Positions 34,669-43,679 of a stretch of DNA of 64,000 nt are shown here, one piece after another (within the stretch, counting starts at the first letter, position 1; the number at the start of each line of letters is the position of its first letter). The DNA comes from Nocardia fusca NBRC 14340 (GTDB lineage Bacteria > Actinomycetota > Actinomycetes > Mycobacteriales > Mycobacteriaceae): the NCBI RefSeq assembly GCF_001618425.1, contig NZ_BDCU01000038.1:1-64000 (forward strand), in the 5' to 3' direction. Under the pieces are notes generated by a model that saw only the letters and a list, made by a program, of their open reading frames with translations, did not search any database and was not told where the DNA came from. Position numbers and translations under genes: made by a program.

Positions 34669-35441
34669 CCGCCATCGATAACGAGCGTCTGCCCCGTCAT
34701 ATAGGACGACGCCTCGCTGGCGAGGAACACCAGGGCGCCGTTGAGTTCGTCTTCCCGTCCGCCACGCCGCATCGGCATTCGCCGGAACCGGCGTTCACCG
34801 GCGCTGCTGGTGAACAGCTCCTCGGTCAGCTCGCTCCGGAAATACCCGGGTGCCAGGGCATTGACCCGGATACCGCGATCCGCCCATTGCGCCGCCAGTT
34901 CGCGCGTCAGGCTGATCACCGCCCCCTTGCTGGCGCAGTAGCCGGCCTCGGGAATCGACCAGCTGGCGACCAGGCCGTTGATGGACGCGATATTGATAAT
35001 TGTGCCCCCGCCCTGTTCCAGCATCCGGCGACCGGCGAGGTGGCAGAGACGATAGAGCGCGATCAGGTTGACGTCTATCACTTTGCCGAAGGTTTCCGGG
35101 TCTTCGTCTTCGGCCGGCTGGATCGAGGTGATGCCGGCATTGTTGACGACGATATCTATTGCGCCGCGCCATTCCACGGTGCGGCCGATGACATCGCGGA
35201 TCTCGTCGTCTTTCGTGACATCCGCCGATACGGCAAGAATGTGTTCCGGAAACTGGTCGACCAGCGCGAGGAGCGGGTCTTTTCGCCGCGCCACCGCGAC
35301 GACATAGGCGCCGCGCTGTGCCATCGCGGTGGCGAATTGCCGGCCGAGACCGGAACTCGCTCCGGTGACGATCGCGACCTTGCCGGCGATGTCGAACAAC
35401 GGGTCCACGCTTCGGACCGCTGTCGGAGTGATGTCGTTCAT
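34653..35441 (-). CDS. short-chain dehydrogenase/reductase
   Basis: This 262-residue SDR has KVAIVTGASSGLGRQFATAM, VVAVARRKDPLLA, NNAGITSIQPAED, NIASINGL and YCASKGAVI. Its tail is SSYMTGQTLVIDGGW, the FabG-like form. The arginines after strand 2 suggest NADPH. AGGAG lies before the ATG. It sits 74 nt after the 6-oxocamphor-hydrolase-like gene and overlaps the transporter gene. A ketoreductase or hydroxyacyl-CoA dehydrogenase role is likely; the substrate is unknown. Confidence 0.9.
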   Translation of the reverse strand: MNDITPTAVRSVDPLFDIAGKVAIVTGASSGLGRQFATAMAQRGAYVVAVARRKDPLLALVDQFPEHILAVSADVTKDDEIRDVIGRTVEWRGAIDIVVNNAGITSIQPAEDEDPETFGKVIDVNLIALYRLCHLAGRRMLEQGGGTIINIASINGLVASWSIPEAGYCASKGAVISLTRELAAQWADRGIRVNALAPGYFRSELTEELFTSSAGERRFRRMPMRRGGREDELNGALVFLASEASSYMTGQTLVIDGGWTTV

Positions 35442-35515
35442 GAGGAAATATCTCCTGGGGTCTATCGGTGCGTTTCTCGAGTTCGACGCAACCCGCCGGT
35501 GTCGCTCGTCGGGTT

Positions 35516-36301
35516 TCAGGCGTGCTTGCCGAGTGCGCCGAAAGCCTCGTAGGCGAGTCCCATGCCGAGCATTTCGAGGACCTGTTTCTTGAGGGGCTGG
35601 ACGATGAGGGCACGGGTGAACCGCAGCGTCGTATCCGATTTCTCGGCGATCCGGCCCGCGATCTCCCGGGCGCGCTCGAGCACCTGGTCCGGGGGAAGGA
35701 CCTCTTTGACGAGGCCCCAGCGGAGCGCTTCTTCCGCGGTGATCGTCTCCCCGGTGAGCATGTAGGCACGGGCCCGGTTGATCCCGAGGAGCATGGTCAT
35801 CCAGATCTGGGAACCGTCGCCCGGTGCGATATCTTCCAGCTCGAAATGCGCCGAGTCCTCGAACGAAGCGGTGTCCGCGGCGATGATGACGTCGGAGAAC
35901 AGGGGAATCTCGCAGTGCCGCGCCACCGGGCCGTTGACCGCGGCGACCACCGGGACCTGGATATCCAGTATTGCGTTGACCAGTTCACGCTGGTCGGTCC
36001 AGGCGTCCTGTTCCCATACCGCGTATTCCTCCGAGAAGGAGGGGATCACGGTCATGATCTGCCCGCCCTCGGCGTCGGCGCGCGGTCCCATGAATTCCAC
36101 ACCGGTGCCGGTGATGAGCACGACTCGATTACCGCGATCGAGCGCGACATCGCGGAATGCGCGGGTCAATTCACGATGAGTATGCATGCCGATTTGGAAG
36201 GGCCCGCCATCGGAATGGAGTCGTAATTCCAGAATTCCGTTCTCGGCCCGGGTGAATTCGCAGTGCGGATACTTGTCACGGTAGTCGTCCAGTACGGTCA
36301 T
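35516..36301 (-). CDS. crotonase-superfamily protein resembling 6-oxocamphor hydrolase (beta-diketone C-C hydrolase)
   Basis: This 261-residue protein departs from enoyl-CoA hydratases and follows the pattern I recall for Rhodococcus 6-oxocamphor hydrolase: FRDVALDRGNRVVLITGTG, ELVNAILDIQVPVVAAVNGP, CEIPLFSDVIIAAD, SFEDSAHFELEDIAPGDGSQ, MLLGINRARAYMLTGETI and MGLAYEAFGAL. The His-Phe and G-D-G motifs match the retro-Claisen active site, and the usual oxyanion/glutamate motifs of hydratases are altered. It would cleave a C-C bond in a cyclic 1,3-diketone without CoA, giving a keto acid. The ATG at 36301 has GGAG 9 nt upstream. It is flanked by an acyl-CoA synthetase gene that could activate the released acid. 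The substrate is unknown. Confidence 0.72.
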   Translation of the reverse strand: MTVLDDYRDKYPHCEFTRAENGILELRLHSDGGPFQIGMHTHRELTRAFRDVALDRGNRVVLITGTGVEFMGPRADAEGGQIMTVIPSFSEEYAVWEQDAWTDQRELVNAILDIQVPVVAAVNGPVARHCEIPLFSDVIIAADTASFEDSAHFELEDIAPGDGSQIWMTMLLGINRARAYMLTGETITAEEALRWGLVKEVLPPDQVLERAREIAGRIAEKSDTTLRFTRALIVQPLKKQVLEMLGMGLAYEAFGALGKHA

Positions 36302-36398
36302 GGAAACCATCTCCTTTGAGGTTGCCGAGTAGAAATCTCTGCCCCGAAAAATGTCGGAGGCAGCTGGTTGTTGAGCTTTCGAATCGAGCGCTGCGGCG

Positions 36399-38033
36399 TC
36401 AGACGAGATTGCCGAATACCTCTCTGAGCAGCTTCTTGTCGAACTTGCCGGTACTGGTGCGCGGAATGTTGTCGATCACCCGGAAATCGTCCGGGACCCA
36501 CCATTTCGCCACGCGCCCCGACAGGTGTTCGCGAAGTTCGTCGGCGCCGACCGCGCCGTCGGTCACGACGAAGGCGGCGGGGCGCTCGCCCCAGCGGTCG
36601 TCCGGACGCCCGACGATGGCCGCCTCACGAACCGACGGGTGTGCCATCAGCGCCGACTCCAGATCCAGGGAGCTGATCCACTCGCCCCCGGATTTGATCG
36701 CGTCCTTGAGCCGATCGGTGATCCGCACCCACCCTTTCGGGTCGATGGTCCCGACATCCCCGGTCCGCAGCCAGCCGTCGTGGAACTTGTCCGCGCCGAC
36801 GTCGGCTCCCAGATAGGCGCCGGCCACCATCGGCCCGCGGATCTCCAGTTCACCCACGGTGATCCCATCTCTGGGCAGCTCCGTACCGTCGTCGGCGACG
36901 AGGCGCATTTCGTAGAGCGGCGAGATCCGGCCGGCCGAAGTGCGCGACCGCCACCCCTCATCGGTGTCGGTCATCGCCGACGGCGTCACCATGGTGGCTC
37001 CCGGGAAGACTTCGGTCATGCCCCAGCCCTGGACGAAATCGACTCCGCGGGCACCGTAGGCGCGCATGAGCGACTCGGGAACCGCGGTCCCGCCGCCGAC
37101 AACGGTCCGCAGACTCGACAGGTCGACCGGTGCGGGGCCCGATTCCCGCTGCCGGATCACTCGCAGCAGGTCCATCCACACCGTGGGAACACCTCCCGCC
37201 CACGTCACCCTGTGCCCGGCGATCAGTTCGGCAACCGCCTCGGGTTGCAGGTTCGGGCCGGGCAGGACCATATCGGCACCGGTGAGACCGCAGAGGAAGG
37301 GCAGCCCCCACCCCATGGCATGGAAGAGCGGAACCAGGCCGAGGACAATGTCCTGCTCACCGATCCGGAAGACGTCACGACCTGCCATGGACAGGGCGTG
37401 CAGGACGATCGACCGGTGGGAATACAGAACTCCCTTGGGATCGCCCGTCGTACCGGAGGTGTAGCAGAGGGCTGCGGCAGCCCGCTCGTCGACGTCGACC
37501 GGCGCGAGCGGCGGATCCGCCTGCGCGATCAACTCCTCGTAGCCGAGTTCGCCTGCAGCGAGATCACCGGCGGCGCCGATGACTACCACCTGCTCGAGGT
37601 GCGGCAGCCGATGCCGCAGACCGGCGATCCGGTCCCGGAAATCGGACTCCACGATCAGCACGGTGTCGCGCGCGTGGTTGATCGTGTACACCAATTGGTC
37701 CTCGTGCAACCTCGGGTTGGCCGTGTGCAGCACCGCCCCCATGCTGATGACCGCGTAATAGGTCTCGAGGTGCTCCTGGGTGTTCCACGCCAGACTCCCG
37801 ACCCGGTCCCCCGGCCGGATTCCCAGCTGCGCCAATGCCGCAGCGAGGCGCTCCGATCGATCCAGAACCTCGACGAAGGTGGCCGACCGCGAAGGACCGT
37901 CCGGGTGGCTCGCCGACCGCGAGTACACCCGCGCCCCGTGATGGATGGCGCGCATCCGCCGCAGCAGCAACGCAACGTTCAGGTCGACATCCATCATGAG
38001 GCCCGGCATCGGCACCGGTTCGGGCGGTGTCAC
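36399..38033 (-). CDS. acyl-CoA synthetase (AMP-forming, FadD type) 1
   Basis: This 544-residue adenylate-forming ligase activates a carboxylic acid to its CoA ester. Motifs in order are CYTSGTTGDPKGVLYSH (P-loop), LVPLFHAMGWGLPF, GWGMTEVFP, DGWLRTGDVG (adenine and ribose binding), RLKDAIKSGGEW (hinge) and PRTSTGKFDKKLL with the catalytic lysine. The ATG overlaps the stop of the upstream crotonase (ATGA), showing coupling. Medium- to long-chain or ring-derived acids are likely substrates. It lies 97 nt upstream of the 6-oxocamphor-hydrolase-like gene. Confidence 0.92.
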   Translation of the reverse strand: MTPPEPVPMPGLMMDVDLNVALLLRRMRAIHHGARVYSRSASHPDGPSRSATFVEVLDRSERLAAALAQLGIRPGDRVGSLAWNTQEHLETYYAVISMGAVLHTANPRLHEDQLVYTINHARDTVLIVESDFRDRIAGLRHRLPHLEQVVVIGAAGDLAAGELGYEELIAQADPPLAPVDVDERAAAALCYTSGTTGDPKGVLYSHRSIVLHALSMAGRDVFRIGEQDIVLGLVPLFHAMGWGLPFLCGLTGADMVLPGPNLQPEAVAELIAGHRVTWAGGVPTVWMDLLRVIRQRESGPAPVDLSSLRTVVGGGTAVPESLMRAYGARGVDFVQGWGMTEVFPGATMVTPSAMTDTDEGWRSRTSAGRISPLYEMRLVADDGTELPRDGITVGELEIRGPMVAGAYLGADVGADKFHDGWLRTGDVGTIDPKGWVRITDRLKDAIKSGGEWISSLDLESALMAHPSVREAAIVGRPDDRWGERPAAFVVTDGAVGADELREHLSGRVAKWWVPDDFRVIDNIPRTSTGKFDKKLLREVFGNLV

Positions 38034-38830
38034 TGCCGGGCCGCAGCCGCCGCGCGCCGGCGATCACGGGCTTCGAGCGCCGCGCCGACCAGACGCTGAT
38101 GATCCTCGGACACCGCGGAGACGCGTTCGGCCTGGAATCCCAGATCCAGTGTCACACTGGACAACATGTGCAGGATGGCATTGAGCGCCTTCTTGGTGCC
38201 CTGCACCGCGACATGCGGCGAGGCCGCCATCCGCTCGGCCCATTCCATGGCCCGCGGCAGCACCTCGTCCACCGGGCACGACTCGGTGACCAGCCCCCAC
38301 TCCGCGGCCACCCGCCCCACCACCGGATCCCCGGTCAGCAGGAAGCGCTTGGCGCGCGCCATACCCACGAGAATCGGCCACATCATCGCCCCGCCGTCAC
38401 CGGCGACAAGACCGATCACCACATGCGGGTCGGACAATCGCGCATCCTCGGCCACGATGCTGAAATCGCTCATCAACGCCATCGTGAAGCCGTAACCGGC
38501 CGCGGCACCGTTGACGGCGGAGATGACGGGCTGCGGGAGGTTCAGTAGATCGTCGACGATCTTCTTGGCTTCGAAGAACGTGGTCTCCCTGGTCACCGGG
38601 GTCTCCCCCGCGATCCACTCGAGATCACCCCCGGCACAGAACGCCCGCCCCGCGCCGGTGAGCACCACTGCCCGCACCCGGCGATCCATACCGATATCGG
38701 CGAACACCGTGGACAACTCACGATGGAAGTCGGCATCTATCGCATTCAGCTTGTCGGCGCGCAGGAACGTCACCGTCAGCACACCGCTGCTCGACAGATC
38801 GAACTTCATCGTCTGATACCGCTCATACAT
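38030..38830 (-). CDS. enoyl-CoA hydratase/isomerase family protein
   Basis: This 266-residue crotonase has VLTVTFLRADKLNAIDADFH, GAGRAFCAGGDLEWIAGE, SAVNGAAAGYGFTMALMSDF and DPHVVIGLVAGDGGAM. In the second active-site helix the usual glutamate is replaced by a D-P-H-V/GDGG pattern, similar to 2-ketocyclohexyl or isomerase-type members, so simple hydratase activity is uncertain. AAGGAG precedes the ATG. It is the first gene of an operon that runs through the acyl-CoA synthetase. Operator D sits 158 nt upstream. Confidence 0.87.
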   Translation of the reverse strand: MYERYQTMKFDLSSSGVLTVTFLRADKLNAIDADFHRELSTVFADIGMDRRVRAVVLTGAGRAFCAGGDLEWIAGETPVTRETTFFEAKKIVDDLLNLPQPVISAVNGAAAGYGFTMALMSDFSIVAEDARLSDPHVVIGLVAGDGGAMMWPILVGMARAKRFLLTGDPVVGRVAAEWGLVTESCPVDEVLPRAMEWAERMAASPHVAVQGTKKALNAILHMLSSVTLDLGFQAERVSAVSEDHQRLVGAALEARDRRRAAAAARQ

Positions 38831-38984
38831 TGGCAGCTACTCCTTCGGGATTGATCGCCACAGCCACATCGAGACCAGGAGCCACGTCGGTCCGCTCCAG
38901 CGCGATCCGGGCGGCCCGCTCGCGACGAACGCGCCCTCGGAGGGCGATCACCGCCTGAGAACTGTTATCCATCAACGTGACTCC

Positions 38985-39019
38985 GATCATACTGACACAT
39001 ATAGTCCAAAATAGGAAGA
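38985..39019 (-). promoter_or_regulatory. conserved island operator, site D
   Basis: On the minus strand TGGAC-TATATGT-GTCAGTAT occupies 39008-38989, preceded by CTTCCTATTT. It lies 158 nt before the crotonase-synthetase operon. TATGAT at the proximal end could be a -10 element. Confidence 0.85.
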
Positions 39020-39056
39020 AGGTTGGACCAGGACCTGATCGCCGAGGTCGGAAGCC

Positions 39057-39866
39057 TTACCGAGACTCGTCGAAGCGCCAACGACCGGTGAAGGACGGCG
39101 CTGTTCTGGATTTGAAAGCCCGGTAGCCGTTGTCGATGTCCTCGCCGGCGAAATTCACGGCCTGCGCCACCGCTTCGGCCTCGAGGCTGCTGGCGAAGTC
39201 GGCGCCGGCCGCACGGTGCAGGAGAGACTTCGTCAAGGACAGAGCTACCGGCGGACCGGCGGCCAGCCGACCGGCAAGCGTGTCGACGACAGCACCGAGC
39301 TCCTCGGGCTCGACCACCCTGCTAGCCAGTCCCAGTCGTTCCACCTCCGCCGCGCCGAGGACATCGCCCGTCATCGTCAGCAGTTTTGCCTTCTGCATCC
39401 CGATGAGACGAGGCAGCAACCAGGACCCCCCGACATCGATCGACAACCCCCGCCGCGGGAACACCTGCGCAAATGTCGCGTTGCTCGAACAGATCACCAG
39501 GTCGCAGCACAGCGCGAGGTTCCAGCCACCGCCGATCGCCGGGCCCGGCACCTTCGCGATCGTCGGCTTCGGAAACTCGTGCAGGGCAATCGCTGTGGCA
39601 GAAATGATTCGCATGCGGTCCAGCGGATGTTGCGGGCCGTCGGCCCCCAGCTCGCCGCCGGACGAGAACACCCCGTGGGCACCGGTCAGGACCACCGCGC
39701 GCACACTCGTATCGTGCTCCGCGTCGTCGAGCGCCGCCGCCAGGCGACGCCACTGAGCGGAATCCAGGGCGTTCTTCACCGCAGGCCTGTTCATGGTCAA
39801 GGTCCGGACGCCGTCGGCCTGCTCGACCACAAGCGGGGCGGTCTCCGGTTCATTCGATTTCGCCAT
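39057..39866 (-). CDS. enoyl-CoA hydratase/isomerase family protein
   Basis: This 269-residue crotonase has VRTLTMNRPAVKNALDSAQW, GAHGVFSSGGELGADGP (oxyanion hole; Ser-Ser replaces the common C-A) and VPGPAIGGGWNLALCCDLVI. The region FPRRGLSIDVGGSWLLPRLI, where hydratases carry Glu, has none, so an isomerase, hydrolase or other activity is possible. The C-terminus is SRTAPSFTGRWRFDESR. The ATG at 39866 follows GAGGAAG; an upstream frame start at 39884 is less likely. It is transcribed away from a divergent TetR gene with a degenerate operator site H between them. Confidence 0.87.
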   Translation of the reverse strand: MAKSNEPETAPLVVEQADGVRTLTMNRPAVKNALDSAQWRRLAAALDDAEHDTSVRAVVLTGAHGVFSSGGELGADGPQHPLDRMRIISATAIALHEFPKPTIAKVPGPAIGGGWNLALCCDLVICSSNATFAQVFPRRGLSIDVGGSWLLPRLIGMQKAKLLTMTGDVLGAAEVERLGLASRVVEPEELGAVVDTLAGRLAAGPPVALSLTKSLLHRAAGADFASSLEAEAVAQAVNFAGEDIDNGYRAFKSRTAPSFTGRWRFDESR

Positions 39867-39929
39867 AGGACTTCCTCTCGGCATACGGATTCCGCGTACT
39901 CACCGCGCCCCACCGGCCGCGACGGCGCG

Positions 39930-39960
39930 AAATATTCTGGACGGAATAGCTCGGTAACTT
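39930..39960 (+). promoter_or_regulatory. degenerate island operator, site H
   Basis: TGGAC-GGAATAG-CTCGGTAA (39938-39957) matches 10 of 13 defined positions of the island operator with the same spacing. It lies 60 nt before the TetR gene and 71 nt before the divergent crotonase gene. It could mediate autoregulation. Confidence 0.45.
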
Positions 39961-40017
39961 GCGGTGTGTCTCCTCCGGCCGGGCGCGATCGCTTCGGCAG
40001 CGCTGCGGGCGGGCGGT

Positions 40018-40665
40018 ATGGTAAAAGCCATGACGTCTTCGCCGCGCACGGTCGGACGACCGCGTGAACCCGATCTCGACGACCGGGTGCTGGACGCCGC
40101 CAGGTCGGTATACGGCGAGCGCGGCTGGAGCGGATTCACCGTCGACGAGGTCGCGCGGCGCGCGGGTGTCGGCAAAGGCTCGCTGTATCTGCGCTGGCCC
40201 AACAAAGCCGCACTGCTGGTCGATGCCGTACGTTCGGCCGCGCCCTCGGTCGGGAACATCAATCTCGGAAACCTCGAGCTGGACCTGCGGGAGTTCGCTC
40301 GACAGTGGATGGCGTTCGTCCAGAGCATCGAGGGCACAATGGTCAGCCGGCTGATCATGGACCGGCATTCCAACGAGGAGCTGGCCGCGGTCGTCGGCGA
40401 GCTCGACTATCCGGATTACATCCGGTCGACCCGGGCACTGGTCCGGCGAGCGGTCCGGCGGGGCGAGATCGACCCCGGTATCACGCCCACCCTCATCGCC
40501 GATCTCGTCGCGGGGGCCATCACCACGCATGTCCGTAGCACGCCTCCGGGGCTGGCCGAGGTCGCGCATACGGAGACCTACCTGACGCAACTCGTGGATA
40601 CGGTGCTGCGCGGCGTGGGCTATCGGCATCCTTCCGCGCAGGACTCCCCCGGCGACGACACCTGA
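40018..40665 (+). CDS. TetR/AcrR-family regulator, candidate island regulator
   Basis: This 215-residue TetR protein has its helix-turn-helix at about 15-65 (RVLDAARSVYGERGWSGFTV, VARRAGVGKGSLYLRWPNKA) and a C-terminal TetR_C-type helical domain (DLVAGAITTHVRSTPPGLAE, LTQLVDTVLRGVGY). ATGs at 40018 and 40030 are both possible; neither has a strong ribosome site. It is the only intact TetR gene inside the 27-59 kb island and lies next to a degenerate copy of the repeated operator. It is therefore the best local candidate for the protein that binds TGGAC-N7-GTCAGTAT. The ligand is probably an acyl-CoA or pathway acid; both points are inference. Confidence 0.9.
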   Translation: MVKAMTSSPRTVGRPREPDLDDRVLDAARSVYGERGWSGFTVDEVARRAGVGKGSLYLRWPNKAALLVDAVRSAAPSVGNINLGNLELDLREFARQWMAFVQSIEGTMVSRLIMDRHSNEELAAVVGELDYPDYIRSTRALVRRAVRRGEIDPGITPTLIADLVAGAITTHVRSTPPGLAEVAHTETYLTQLVDTVLRGVGYRHPSAQDSPGDDT

Positions 40666-40691
40666 CGGGCCGGTGCTGTCCTGCCCCGAGG

Positions 40692-42323
40692 TCATCGGGA
40701 CGCACCGCCCTCGGACATCCGGGCCGTAGTGGACCGGACACGTTCCGGCCGGGCCCAAGTATTGGCTCCCCGGCCACGCTCACGGAGCTCGGCCTTGCGG
40801 ACCCGCTCGGTCGCGGTCTTCGGTAGCAAGTCGACCACCTCGATGAAGCGTGGCCGCATGAACTCGGCCAGCCGGCCGGACAGGAATTCGTCCAACGCGG
40901 CCTCGTCCAGGTGCCGCGACTGTTTCGGGACGACGAATGCCATCACTTCCTGCTCGCCCCACTCCGAGTCGACCCCCACCACCGCGCATTCCAGTACGTC
41001 GGGATGCTGCAGCACGGCCGCTTCGACCTCGACCGAGGAGATGTTCTCACCGCGGCGGCGCAACGAATCCTTGAGACGATCCACCAGGTAGTAGTTGCCC
41101 TGCTCATCGCGGCGGAACTGGTCACCTGTGTGGAACCACAGGTTGCGCCAGGCGGCGACCGTCGCCTCCGGGTTCGCCCAGTATCCGGAGGCGAAATGCC
41201 ACGGTTCACGCGGACGCAGGATGAGCTCGCCGAGTTCACCGTCGGGCACCTCGCGATCGAATTCGTCGACGATTCTTGCTTCGAACCCGTCGCGCAGGCG
41301 ACCGCAACTCTGCGGAATGCTGACGTCGTAGTCGACCGCGACAATGGGTGCGCATACTTCGGTCATGCCCCACTGGGTGGTCACCAGTACGTCGTGCCGC
41401 TTCTTGAATTCCTCCACCTCCGGAATCACCGGGATCATCTGCACTCGCCGCAGAGGTGTCGATTCGGGCCGAATATCGCTCTGGTAGATGAAGTTCGCCA
41501 TCGCGCCGAGGAGCAGTGTCGCGGTGCACTGATACTTCTCGATATCCGCCCAGAATGCATCGGTGGAGAACCGCTCGCGGAGCACTGCCCGTCCACGTAC
41601 CCGCGCCACAGATATCAGATTGGCACGATAGGTGATGTGGGACGGCGGAAAGGGGAGGTAGATGGCGTCCTCGTGGCCGAGTACGGTCGGCGGGAAGACC
41701 CCGGCAGCCGCCTCCTTCAGTTGCGCGAAGGGCACGACGACCCCCTTCGACAACCCCGTCGTGCCGGAGGTGTAGAGGATGCAGGCCGGCGTATGTCCCG
41801 GTATCCGGACCGCCGGCTCGCTTTCCGCGGACTCTCCGGCCGCGTCCAGAATGTCGTCTGCCCGGGCAATGACGGTGGAACCATCGGATCGGAGATCGTC
41901 GTCGCCGCCGATGACAAGGACCTGCCCGATATTCGGCGCCTTGATCAGCGCCTCTCGAACGGCGGAAAAATACCGGTGATCGACGACCGCGACCCGAGCG
42001 CGGGTATCGCCGACAATGTGGTCGAGGAGTGCGCCCCGATACGCGGGATTGGCCGAGGCTTCGATCGCGCCGGCGTAGGCCGCGCCGCACCACAACTCGA
42101 CCGAGGCCACCGACGACGCCACGAATGTCAGGACGGTGTCACCCGCGGCCACCCCGAGCCCAACCAGCGCCCGGCGCCATTTCCGCGCGTTCGCGTGGAC
42201 CTCGGCATAGGTCCTGACCGGACCGTCGACCTCTTCCAGACAGATTGCTTCCGGCGACTCGGCCGCGATCTCGGCGACCATATCCGGGTACGCCTCGGCT
42301 GTCCGCGCTCTTTCGGGACTCAC
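40692..42323 (-). CDS. acyl-CoA synthetase (AMP-forming) 2, CaiC-like
   Basis: This 543-residue adenylate-forming ligase has ACILYTSGTTGLSKGVVVPF, QWGMTEVCAP, LWFHTGDQFRRDEQGNYYL, RLKDSLRRRGENISS and TERVRKAEL. The last segment replaces the usual catalytic Lys context (T-G/E-K-V-x-K), and a lysine is present in VRKAEL. It resembles carnitine-CoA-ligase-like members rather than FadD. The start is GTG at 42323, overlapping the last base of the RibBA stop codon (TAGTG), so it is tightly coupled to RibBA. It would activate a carboxylic intermediate made by the flavin monooxygenases. It is convergent with the TetR gene. Confidence 0.9.
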   Translation of the reverse strand: MSPERARTAEAYPDMVAEIAAESPEAICLEEVDGPVRTYAEVHANARKWRRALVGLGVAAGDTVLTFVASSVASVELWCGAAYAGAIEASANPAYRGALLDHIVGDTRARVAVVDHRYFSAVREALIKAPNIGQVLVIGGDDDLRSDGSTVIARADDILDAAGESAESEPAVRIPGHTPACILYTSGTTGLSKGVVVPFAQLKEAAAGVFPPTVLGHEDAIYLPFPPSHITYRANLISVARVRGRAVLRERFSTDAFWADIEKYQCTATLLLGAMANFIYQSDIRPESTPLRRVQMIPVIPEVEEFKKRHDVLVTTQWGMTEVCAPIVAVDYDVSIPQSCGRLRDGFEARIVDEFDREVPDGELGELILRPREPWHFASGYWANPEATVAAWRNLWFHTGDQFRRDEQGNYYLVDRLKDSLRRRGENISSVEVEAAVLQHPDVLECAVVGVDSEWGEQEVMAFVVPKQSRHLDEAALDEFLSGRLAEFMRPRFIEVVDLLPKTATERVRKAELRERGRGANTWARPERVRSTTARMSEGGASR

Positions 42324-43597
42324 TAGCTCTCCTGATAAATGTTCGTGCTCGTAAAAATCGGTTCGTAGTCGTCGAGACCGGCGAGATCGTGGCCCATACG
42401 GTCGCGTTTGGTCCGCAGGTAGGTGAGATTCTCGGCATTGGCACGCAGCGGCATCGGGACACGTTCGGTGACGCGCAGTCCGTGGCCGTCGAGCCCGACC
42501 CGTTTGGCGGGGTTGTTCGTCAGCAATCGCATGGTGGATATCCCCAGGTCGACGAGGATCTGCGCGCCGATACCGTAGTCGCGGGAGTCGGCGGGCAACC
42601 CGAGCTGGAGGTTCGCGTCGACGGTGTCCGATCCCGCGTCCTGTAGCTGGTAGGCCTGCAGCTTGTGCAGCAGACCGATCCCGCGGCCTTCGTGACCGCG
42701 CATGTACAGCACGACACCCCGCCCTTCACTCGCGATCATCCCGAGAGCGGCCTCGAGCTGGGGCCCGCAGTCGCAGCGCAGCGACCCGAACACATCACCG
42801 GTAAGGCATTCGGAGTGCACCCGGACGAGGACATCGCTACCGTCGCCCTCCGGCCCGGCGATGTCTCCGCATACGAGGGCGACATGCTCGACCTCGTCGT
42901 AAATGCTCCGGTAGCCGACTGCCCGGAATGTGCCGTGCGCGGTCGGTATCCGCGCGTCGGCGATGCGGACCACCTGCTTCTCGTGCCTGCGGCGCCACGC
43001 GATGAGGTCGGCGATCGAGATCAGCGCGAGGCCGTGTTCGTCGGCGAAGTCCCGGAGCTCGCCGGTCTGCGCCATCGCGCCTTCGTTCTGCCGGCTGACG
43101 ATCTCGCAGATCACGCCCGCGGGGCGGAGGCCGGCCATCCGCGCGAGGTCGACGGCGGCTTCCGTATGGCCGGGCCGGCGCAGGACACCTCCGTCCTTCG
43201 CACGCAGAGGTACCACGTGGCCGGGCCGGGTGAAATCGCTTGCACCGGCGGTGGGGTCGGCGAGCAGGCGCATGGTCGCGGCCCGGTCGGCAGCGGAGAT
43301 ACCGGTACCGATTCCCGCCCGGGCATCGACGGTCACCGTGTACGCGGTACCGTGTTTGTCCTGGTTGACGGCATACATCGGCGGTAGGGCGAGCCGGTCG
43401 CAATCCTCGCCGGCCAGTGGTACGCACAGGTATCCCGACGTATGGCGGACCATGAACGCCACCAGTTCGGGCGTCGCCTTCTCGGCGGCGAAGATCAGAT
43501 CGCCCTCGTTCTCCCGATCCTCGTCGTCGACCACCACCACCGGTTTACCGGCGCCGATGTCGGCGACCGCGCGCTCGATATCGTCGAACCTTGTCAC
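42323..43597 (-). CDS. ribBA: bifunctional 3,4-dihydroxy-2-butanone-4-phosphate synthase / GTP cyclohydrolase II
   Basis: This cytoplasmic riboflavin-biosynthesis enzyme has about 424 residues. The RibB half (1-200) has VVVDDEDRENEGDLIFAAE, TSGYLCVPL, DFTRPGHVVPL and RRPGHTEAAVDL. The RibA half (about 205-400) has VRVHSECLTGDVFGSLRCDC (zinc cysteines), GVVLYMRGHEGRGIGL and DLGISTMRLLTNNPAKR. I chose the GTG at 43597, giving VTRFDDIERAV, because the family starts this way and GGAG is near; the frame opens at 43627. It lies between a flavin reductase gene and an acyl-CoA synthetase gene in a catabolic operon, not in a riboflavin operon, so it probably boosts FMN/FAD supply on demand. Confidence 0.93.
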   Translation of the reverse strand: MTRFDDIERAVADIGAGKPVVVVDDEDRENEGDLIFAAEKATPELVAFMVRHTSGYLCVPLAGEDCDRLALPPMYAVNQDKHGTAYTVTVDARAGIGTGISAADRAATMRLLADPTAGASDFTRPGHVVPLRAKDGGVLRRPGHTEAAVDLARMAGLRPAGVICEIVSRQNEGAMAQTGELRDFADEHGLALISIADLIAWRRRHEKQVVRIADARIPTAHGTFRAVGYRSIYDEVEHVALVCGDIAGPEGDGSDVLVRVHSECLTGDVFGSLRCDCGPQLEAALGMIASEGRGVVLYMRGHEGRGIGLLHKLQAYQLQDAGSDTVDANLQLGLPADSRDYGIGAQILVDLGISTMRLLTNNPAKRVGLDGHGLRVTERVPMPLRANAENLTYLRTKRDRMGHDLAGLDDYEPIFTSTNIYQES

Positions 43598-43679
43598 GTC
43601 CTGTGCTCCATACTCTCGTGCCGGCACCGGGCCGGACGGCGGTGGCGCCGGTCAGCGCGCACCCCGCTGATCACCGCGG

